A DNA stretch of 28,773 bases, taken from contig DALO01000006.1 in assembly GCA_002496805.1 (NCBI GenBank), positions 551 through 29,323 of the forward strand, given 5' to 3'. This stretch comes from Methanobacterium sp. UBA353. GTDB lineage: Archaea; Methanobacteriota; Methanobacteria; Methanobacteriales; Methanobacteriaceae. This document shows positions 21,293-28,773 of the stretch, in pieces. The position numbers and the translations under genes are program-made. The notes under the pieces are model-generated. The model did no database searches and had not been told where the DNA came from. It saw only the letters and a list, made by a program, of their open reading frames with translations. Within the stretch, counting starts at the first letter, position 1. Each line of letters opens with the position of its first letter.

Positions 21293-21496
21293 ATGAAAAC
21301 AAGGATTAAAGAATATCGAGCTCGTCATAACCTTACTCAAGCCCAATTAGCAGAAAAAGTAGGTGTTAGAAGAGAAACCATTGTATTCCTGGAGAAAGGA
21401 AAATATAATCCCTCATTGAAACTGGCTCATGATATCGCAGTGGTTTTTAAAACGAAAATCGATGATATTTTCATATTTGAAGATGAAGCGGATTAA
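21293..21496 (+). CDS. XRE-family helix-turn-helix transcriptional regulator (YozG-like)
   Basis: A 67-residue protein that is almost only an HTH domain. TQAQLAEKVGVRRETIVFLE is the helix-turn-helix itself, followed by KGKYNPSLKLAHDIAVVF and an acidic tail (IDDIFIFEDEAD). This is the compact Cro/C1-type regulator often found downstream of a small membrane protein. AGGTGAT stands 7 bases before the ATG, and the gene follows the membrane protein by 39 bp, so the two are co-transcribed. It probably binds the AACATAATGTT boxes at its own promoter. Confidence 0.9.
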   Translation: MKTRIKEYRARHNLTQAQLAEKVGVRRETIVFLEKGKYNPSLKLAHDIAVVFKTKIDDIFIFEDEAD

Positions 21497-21541
21497 AAAA
21501 TTATAATAGAAAATTATTCAAATGGGTGAAAAAAATAGATT

Positions 21542-23686
21542 TCAGGTTTTCTCTGATTTTTGATCCTGTTTTTCATCCAATGAACGAGTGTGCCTACATC
21601 GTGGGAAACCACTGCACCCCACAAATTCACCGTAACGGCCCCTTCTTTTTATGAGATCTTTCCCACAGTCCGGACAAACACCAACAACCTCATTTTGAGG
21701 AGGTTCCTCACCATCCCGACCACATTTAGGATCCATACAGGCCCTTTGCCTGGGTTTGCCAAAGGATATCATTGGCAAGCCACACTCCTCACATTTTGTT
21801 TTAAGAATAGTGGCCCCCCTAGGCATGGAATAGGTTGATTTACATTCAGGATATGCAGAACAACCCACGAAACTACCTTTGGGTGAATTAATCATTATCA
21901 GGTTGGCTCCGCATTTGCATTTACCCACGATCATACTCTCCCTGTAGGCTGCGTAGAGCTCTTCACCTATGATAATCTTATTTACATCAATCTCATCCAG
22001 TATTGAACTCACTTCAATTTTTGCTTCGGATATTATCTCATCTTTTTTAACTTCAGCCTTCATTATACCATCGAGTTTCGTTTCAAACTCTCTGGTTAGT
22101 TCTTCACTGGTTATCTTCTCTGAATACTTTTTTAGAGTGTCAATAAGGCGTTCCCCAAGCTGGTTGACGGTGATTTTCTTACCTTCCACATACTTACGGT
22201 CATATAATATAGAAATAATGTTTGCCCGGGTAGATTTGGTACCAAGCCCTCTTTTTTCCAATTCACGTATGAGTGAAGCCTGATTGTATCTGGCAGGCGG
22301 TTTGGTTTCTTTTTCTTCGGAGTAGGTTTTAGCATCTAAACAGTCCCCTTCTTCAATTGGGGGGAATTCGTCATTTTCAACTTTTCGGTAGGGATAATGT
22401 TCTCTCCATCCCATTTTTGCCATTTTTTTCCTGCTGAAGCTGAATTCTTGACCTCCAATATCCAGATGGGTTTTCATTGTTTTCATGACACCATTTTCGC
22501 CGAAAACACTGATGAACCGGTACACAATAAGTTCGTAAAGTTTTTGATAATCTCGCCCCAATCCTTTGGGAACCAATCCTGTGGGGTGGATGGAAGGGTG
22601 AGCTTCATCTGTTTTTTTACCTTCACGTGGTTTAAGAGGTTCTTTGAGTTTTTCGATTTGTTTCCGGAATGCGGCATTCTTTTTGAGTTTGCCTAATATC
22701 TTTTTATAACCAATACTCGGTGGTAATTTCTGGGAAGATGTTCGGGGGTAAGAAGTGTAACCTTCAGCGTACAAATTCTGGGCTATGGATTGTGTTTTCT
22801 TGGGACTGAAACCAAATACACTGTAAGCTTCTGATTGTAAGGCACCTAGATCAAAGGGAACTGGGGGTAACTGCGGAGTTTCTTTGATATTTATCCGACT
22901 TACCTTGGCTTTTTTACCATCACAATCAGATAATATTTCTTCTTCAACCTTTTTATCAAAGATTTTGCCTTTTTTATGGTCGGCTATTATCTTACCTTCA
23001 ATTTTAGCTTTTATTAGCCAGTAGGGTTCTGGAATGAAACTTTGTATTTCTTTTTCTCTTTCAACCAGTATCGCCAGGGTCGGTGTTTGTACTCTACCTG
23101 CTGATAGCTGAATATAACGGCTGGTGGCTTTCATCACCGAGTCAGTTAGGTGTTTGGATATGTTAACTCCAAAGATGAAATCCAATACGTGTCTGGCCTC
23201 ACCACTATCAACTTGATTGAAATCCAGATCAATTGGCTCATTGTAGGCTTTTAACAAGTCATCTTTGGTGAGGGTGGAAAATTTCATACGAACCGCTTGA
23301 TCTATGCTTTCCGAGCCACATGCATATTTTAAAGCATTAAAACCAATCAAAGTACCTTCAATATCGTAATCGCAAGCGTGAATGAACCGATCAGCATTTT
23401 TGGAGAATTTTTTAATGGCATCGATATAATTTTTCACATATTTTTTGCTTTTATCTTTTTCATAGAGTGGAACCCAACCCACTTCAAACATACGCCCTTT
23501 CTCTTTCTTTAAGGGAGATAAGGAGTATAAATGACCTACAGCAGACAGTACTGTTGTTTTTTTATCGCCTTGCTGGATTTCGTAGTAAGGTACTCGTTTA
23601 TAACTCTTTTTCACAGCATTGCCTGGTATTGCAGCGGCTATTTTCTCAGAGGCCTTTGGTTTTTCACATACTATAACTTCATGCAT
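21542..23686 (-). CDS. topA: DNA topoisomerase I (type IA)
   Basis: This enzyme relaxes negatively supercoiled DNA by transient single-strand cleavage. The 714 residues show the N-terminal Toprim domain (VIVCEKPKASEKIAAAI, and the acidic HACDYDIEGTLIG), the cap and gate domains, and the active-site motif EGYTSYPRTSS, whose YPRT tyrosine (residue 313) links to DNA. The C-terminus has zinc ribbons: CKCGANL...CSAYPEC, CEECGLP...CMDPKC and CPDCGKD...CSGFPRC, followed by a polar tail. Start ATG 23686 is used because GTGAT lies 5 bases ahead; the GTG at 23695 would add three residues. The short gap to the next gene is AT-rich and divergent. Confidence 0.92.
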   Translation of the reverse strand: MHEVIVCEKPKASEKIAAAIPGNAVKKSYKRVPYYEIQQGDKKTTVLSAVGHLYSLSPLKKEKGRMFEVGWVPLYEKDKSKKYVKNYIDAIKKFSKNADRFIHACDYDIEGTLIGFNALKYACGSESIDQAVRMKFSTLTKDDLLKAYNEPIDLDFNQVDSGEARHVLDFIFGVNISKHLTDSVMKATSRYIQLSAGRVQTPTLAILVEREKEIQSFIPEPYWLIKAKIEGKIIADHKKGKIFDKKVEEEILSDCDGKKAKVSRINIKETPQLPPVPFDLGALQSEAYSVFGFSPKKTQSIAQNLYAEGYTSYPRTSSQKLPPSIGYKKILGKLKKNAAFRKQIEKLKEPLKPREGKKTDEAHPSIHPTGLVPKGLGRDYQKLYELIVYRFISVFGENGVMKTMKTHLDIGGQEFSFSRKKMAKMGWREHYPYRKVENDEFPPIEEGDCLDAKTYSEEKETKPPARYNQASLIRELEKRGLGTKSTRANIISILYDRKYVEGKKITVNQLGERLIDTLKKYSEKITSEELTREFETKLDGIMKAEVKKDEIISEAKIEVSSILDEIDVNKIIIGEELYAAYRESMIVGKCKCGANLIMINSPKGSFVGCSAYPECKSTYSMPRGATILKTKCEECGLPMISFGKPRQRACMDPKCGRDGEEPPQNEVVGVCPDCGKDLIKRRGRYGEFVGCSGFPRCRHTRSLDEKQDQKSEKT

Positions 23687-23971
23687 AAAAATCACTTGAA
23701 TTAATTATTTGAATAATAATTAACATTGATTTGATAATGATATTGATCAGTTTTTACCATCATAATATTACTCTTATCGAATATAATTGGTGATGCAGAT
23801 TATAATATATATTCTTAAATATTAATCCAATTAATAAATTCACAGTTGTTCTGGATAGGAACTCCACCCCCCATTATTAAATTAATAGTAAAAATATAAT
23901 AACAACTTGAATAATTTGATTAATGAACTACAGCACAACCTTTATTTAAAACCACCAATAAGGAGATTAAA
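23687..23971. promoter_or_regulatory. Divergent promoter region of topA and the metallophosphoesterase
   Basis: A very AT-rich 285 bp gap. TATA-like candidates for the plus-strand gene are AAAAATATAATAAC at about 23890-23903 and TTTATTTAAA at 23941-23950. AAGGAG at 23960-23965 is the ribosome binding site of the phosphoesterase. No repeat or RNA gene was seen. Confidence 0.4.
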
Positions 23972-24493
23972 ATGTTAATTGGTGTTATATCTGACACACA
24001 CATTCCTGAAAGATCTCAAAACATCCCTAAAATTGTTTTTGACATCTTCAAAGATGTTGATCTTATTTTACATGCAGGAGACCTTGTATCACTATCAGTT
24101 AAAAAGCAATTGGAAACAATTAATCCCACAATTTGCGTTCAAGGCAATATGGACCGATATATGGGGTTGAAACTCCCAGAAAGGAAAAAATTAAATCTGG
24201 AAGGTATTGAAATTGGTTTAGCTCATGGTGAGGTGTATCCACGAGGTGATAGTCAACAGTTGCGCTATATTGGTTTGGAAATGGGTGTGGAAGTCTTAAT
24301 AACCGGGCATACCCACTGGTCGTTTATCAAAAAACTGCCGGATATGCTTTTGCTCAATCCTGGAAGTCCTACTGTTCCCCGACTCTCAGATCCTTCTGTA
24401 ATGATGATAGAAATAGAGGATGGAAAGTTAGATGCCAGAATTGTTAAAATTGGAGACCCTATTTGTAAAGCCCTGAATTTTAAAAAGGATTAA
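23972..24493 (+). CDS. Metallophosphoesterase, YfcE/MJ0936 type
   Basis: A 173-residue calcineurin-like phosphoesterase with all metal ligands of the small archaeal group: DTH at 8-10, GD at 36-37, GNMD at 58-61 (family GNCD), AHGE at 84-87 and GHTH at 112-115, then NPGS. Such proteins hydrolyse phosphodiesters with a di-metal centre (Mn or Ni), but the natural substrate is unknown. AAGGAG precedes the ATG. The rlmE start is only 5 bp after the stop, so the two genes form an operon. The pairing suggests a nucleic-acid or nucleotide-related role, which is inference only. Confidence 0.9.
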   Translation: MLIGVISDTHIPERSQNIPKIVFDIFKDVDLILHAGDLVSLSVKKQLETINPTICVQGNMDRYMGLKLPERKKLNLEGIEIGLAHGEVYPRGDSQQLRYIGLEMGVEVLITGHTHWSFIKKLPDMLLLNPGSPTVPRLSDPSVMMIEIEDGKLDARIVKIGDPICKALNFKKD

Positions 24494-24498
24494 TAGGG

Positions 24499-25140
24499 AT
24501 GAATCCTGGAGATAAATCGTATATGAGTAAAAAATGGAATCAAGAAAGGAAAAATGATGAATATTACAAAAAGGCAAAAAAACAGAATTATCATTCAAGA
24601 GCCTCATTTAAACTACTCCAGCTGAACCGTAAATTCAAAGTTATCAAAGATGGCAACTCAGTTGTAGATTTAGGAGCTGCTCCAGGAGGATGGTCCCAAG
24701 TAGCCCTTGAAACTGTTGGTACTAGTGGTTTGGTAGTGGCAGTGGATCTTAATAAGATGAAATCATTTTCTGAAGAAAATTTTTGGAGTATCACTGGAGA
24801 TTTCACCCAAAAAGAAACTCTCGAAGAAATACAACGTACTTTGCAGGGGAAATCTGATGTTATCATATCTGATGCTGCTCCTAAGCTGTCTGGAATCAAG
24901 GATCTTGACCAGCTTAGATCGGTAGATCTGGCTCGTAGCGTGCTGAGTATAAGTGATAAAATTCTAAAATATAAAGGTAACTTGATTATGAAGGTTTTTC
25001 AGGGAGAAGGATATCCTGAACTCCTTAAAGATGTTAAAAAAAAGTTTCAGACGGTTAAAACAACAAAACCTCCGTCTTCACGTAAACAAAGTGGGGAAAT
25101 GTATGTAGTAGGTAGAGGTTTTAGAAGAGAAGGAAGATAA
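24499..25140 (+). CDS. rlmE: 23S rRNA 2'-O-ribose methyltransferase RlmE (FtsJ/RrmJ)
   Basis: This enzyme methylates the 2'-OH of a conserved uridine in the A-loop of 23S rRNA using SAM. The 213-residue length and the RFM signature fit. The catalytic K-D-K-E tetrad is visible as Lys38 (SRASFKLL), Asp125 (SDAAP), Lys165 (IMKVFQGEG) and Glu200 (SGEMYVV). The SAM-binding motif is VVDLGAAPGGWSQ at 55-67. The tail is basic. Two starts are possible, ATG 24499 or ATG 24523 (MSKKWNQ); the upstream sequence does not decide, though the shorter form matches the usual N-terminus. It is cotranscribed with the phosphoesterase. Confidence 0.92.
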   Translation: MNPGDKSYMSKKWNQERKNDEYYKKAKKQNYHSRASFKLLQLNRKFKVIKDGNSVVDLGAAPGGWSQVALETVGTSGLVVAVDLNKMKSFSEENFWSITGDFTQKETLEEIQRTLQGKSDVIISDAAPKLSGIKDLDQLRSVDLARSVLSISDKILKYKGNLIMKVFQGEGYPELLKDVKKKFQTVKTTKPPSSRKQSGEMYVVGRGFRREGR

Positions 25141-25227
25141 ACTGTGATGATTATCTTAAAATCTATTCACAACCAATTCCTGAATATTGAGAGATATTCA
25201 TGCTTGCAAATCTCATCTTTTCCTGTT

Positions 25228-25662
25228 CTACATCTGTGATCTTAAATTGGTTAAACTTGATTTGGCCTTCTCCAGTTGATTCTTAGCTGCTTCGATCCTG
25301 TTGGTTACTTCATCAGAGGATTTCCCTACAGTGATTGCACTTTCCACCTCAGCAATCGCCTGGTCAGTTTTTACCAATTCCATTTCTGCATTAGTATACA
25401 CTATCTTCAAGTCTTTATCATTAGTTGCTTCCACATCACGTTTAACATTATCATATTCCATCTTCAAACTTGAATAATCATTTTTTAAGGATGCTAATTC
25501 ATCATTAGCAGTGCTTGAGGTTGCATCTGCAGATATGAAAGATGATAATGATTCAAATCCCAGGTAGGCTAATATGCCAACTGTGGCTACTATCAATAAA
25601 ATTCCCATTATTGAAATTGTCATCGAAGTAACCTTGAACATTCTTAATCTTGATCGTTTCAT
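25228..25662 (-). CDS. Membrane-anchored coiled-coil protein of unknown function
   Basis: A 144-residue protein with a basic N-terminus (KRSRLRMFK), a single hydrophobic segment at about 13-36 that would anchor it in the membrane, a small Ser/Ala/Thr linker, and a long heptad-rich helical tail at about 52-142 (ELASLKNDYSSLKMEYDNVK, then ...NQLEKAKSSLTNLRSQ). There is no catalytic motif. GGTGACTGA precedes the ATG, giving a GGTGA ribosome binding site 4 bases away. The tail probably lies on one face of the membrane and forms a dimer or trimer. I do not recognise a family. Confidence 0.75.
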   Translation of the reverse strand: MKRSRLRMFKVTSMTISIMGILLIVATVGILAYLGFESLSSFISADATSSTANDELASLKNDYSSLKMEYDNVKRDVEATNDKDLKIVYTNAEMELVKTDQAIAEVESAITVGKSSDEVTNRIEAAKNQLEKAKSSLTNLRSQM

Positions 25663-25824
25663 TCAGTCACCATTAAATTTTATTTAATAAATAATGTTTA
25701 AAGGGATATAGAAATGATTTTTAAAGGAATTTTACCTTTTTTTTAGAAAAAGGAGTTACTATCTATCATATATCTCTATCTTATATTATCTAATTTAATC
25801 TAATATTTATATTCAATCCGTTCA

Positions 25825-25953
25825 TTAATCAATTTTTTCCCTGCCATTTTTATCGAAAATAAATAGACCTAATAATGCTCTGTCCAAAAACTTGAGGGTC
25901 GAGTGCCAAAAACCTTTATCTTGTTTAAAATATATTTTCTGATATTTTTTCAT
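25825..25953 (-). CDS. Small protein of 42 residues, unknown function
   Basis: On the minus strand, ATG 25953 is preceded 6 bases upstream by GGGGGAGGT, one of the strongest ribosome binding sites in the window. It opens a 42-codon frame. The product begins MKKYQKIYFKQDKGFW, has a hydrophobic stretch FLDRALLGLFIF and ends FDKNGREKID. It has basic and acidic ends and one possible amphipathic or membrane-touching helix. It lies 163 bp upstream of the coiled-coil gene on the same strand and may share its transcript. No family is recognised; the support is the ribosome binding site and balanced codon use. Confidence 0.5.
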   Translation of the reverse strand: MKKYQKIYFKQDKGFWHSTLKFLDRALLGLFIFDKNGREKID

Positions 25954-26829
25954 GACATTACCTCCCCCTTTAATATTCATCATCGGTTTAGTGGTTTTAA
26001 GAAATGTTTTTTGGAATAAGTTTTACAGATTTATTTGAAGCTCGTTGGATATTTTCATCTCCAAGCTACACAAAAAAAAGGTTTAAAACTAAAACATTAA
26101 TAAATCCAGGATAATTGATTGAATAACCTTTGAATAATCTTTAATATAATTTATTATTATTTCATCAGCCACAATGATATTCTGTTTTAATGTCGAATAA
26201 AGTAAATCGGTAATTACAAACACTGTTAAGTTTAATCCACCAGACGTCAAAGATGTAAATCTAGAATAACAGTTTTTTATTTCTTATTTCTGGGTTTCAT
26301 ATCCAATGATCCAGTTTCTAGTTGTTTGTCTTGAAAATACTGATTCCTGTGTCTTTTTTAATTTTTATATGCAATTTTAAGGCATTAATATCTCTTTTAA
26401 CTGGTTTTCCTCATATTTAGATAAACCTTCACAAAAATAGGAAAATTTATAACTTTGATCAAAAACTATCAATTGAAACTAGTGTTTTTTAGGCAAAAGA
26501 TGATAAATACCCTACTCTGCTTATTATAATAGCTTTTTGTTTTTTTATTTAAGAAAATAAGTAGTATTAAAAGAATTTATTTATCAAAACATAAATTTCA
26601 AAAATACCCCCAGTTTTTGACAGTCCCCCTAAATTACTACAAAAAAAGGGGGGGATATGATTGAATAAATTAAAAATTGATATTAGATTAAAAGTGTAGG
26701 TTATTCGTATAACGATCGTAGTTATTACACTTTTTTAAAAGATTTAAAGCAATTATACACTTTTTTTTATTTAATTTTTTTTTTTTTATGAGAAAATAAT
26801 TTTATAATAGAAGGGATTATAGTTAGACG
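25954..26829. other. Long AT-rich gap ahead of mcm
   Basis: No further gene was found in 876 bp. The stretch holds CCCCC (26625-26629) facing a G run (26648-26654) across 18 bases, three TACACTTTT boxes (see 26688-26768) and a run of 13 T at 26775-26787. A TATA box (TTTATAAT, 26801-26808) stands 22 bases ahead of the mcm ATG, which has no nearby ribosome binding site, so the mcm transcript is probably leaderless. Confidence 0.45.
26688..26768. promoter_or_regulatory. Three TACACTTTT boxes upstream of mcm (mini-ORB-like)
   Basis: TACACTTTT occurs at 26726-26734 and 26756-26764 on the plus strand and at 26690-26698 on the minus strand. The first and last in position form an inverted pair 27 bp apart. 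The core resembles the TTTACACTTGAAA mini-origin box described for Methanothermobacter Cdc6/Orc1 (7 bp core TACACTT in common). They could be Cdc6 binding sites, operators of the mcm promoter, or coincidence in T-rich DNA. Confidence 0.35.

Positions 26830-28773
<1,944 letters not shown>

Noticed and set aside
25890..26010. Plus-strand GTG frame antisense to the 42-residue gene
   Set aside because: It has a weaker ribosome binding site, and its Phe/Ile-rich product mirrors the A-rich codons of the opposite, better supported frame.

Overview
The window looks like a chromosome segment of a mesophilic methanogenic archaeon of the Methanobacteriales, most likely Methanobacterium or a close relative. 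Three things point there: low GC content, a dense archaeal block of ribosomal proteins, prefoldin, eIF6, RNase P and FtsY in conserved order, and archaeal translation signals (GGTGA and GGAGG ribosome binding sites, several TTG starts). No methanogenesis gene is present, so the genus is inferred from gene types and style rather than from a marker.

Left edge (1-1400): a decayed accessory strip. It holds a minus-strand zinc-ribbon transposase fragment with an in-frame stop, a DUF3800 gene broken by one extra base in a run of eight A, and a short open frame interrupted by TGA.

1386-8907: metabolic and hypothetical genes. These are a B12-binding radical SAM protein, an acetolactate-synthase-like ThDP enzyme, AMP-forming acetyl-CoA synthetase (acs), a dUTPase, a methyltransferase and a glycine-zipper/zinc-ribbon protein. 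The divergent gap between the ThDP enzyme and acs holds three 29-30 bp repeats separated by two 37 bp unique spacers, which is the geometry of a very small CRISPR array.

9666-14916: an information-processing run read on the minus strand in the order rnp4, YhbY-like, rps19e, PDCD5-like, PP-loop ATPase, rpl39e, rpl31e, eif6, rpl18a, pfdA, ftsY. Many members overlap by 4-38 bp, so they are probably co-transcribed. Together they cover tRNA processing, ribosome assembly and maturation, co-translational folding and membrane targeting. rpl39e (51 codons) is easily missed because of its size. Two repeat structures frame the run: a 35 bp tandem repeat before ftsY and a set of interleaved inverted repeats before rnp4.

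15110-23686: an AK6/Fap7-type kinase, Thi4 thiazole synthase, a DRG-family GTPase with a TGS domain, the oligosaccharyltransferase AglB, a plus-strand pair (membrane protein and XRE regulator) preceded by four 21-bp-spaced operator-like repeats, and topoisomerase I.

23972-28773: a metallophosphoesterase followed by the rRNA 2'-O-methyltransferase RlmE, a membrane-anchored coiled-coil protein, a 42-residue small protein with a strong ribosome binding site, a long AT-rich gap with three TACACTTTT motifs, and the replicative helicase MCM, which runs off the right edge after 648 codons.
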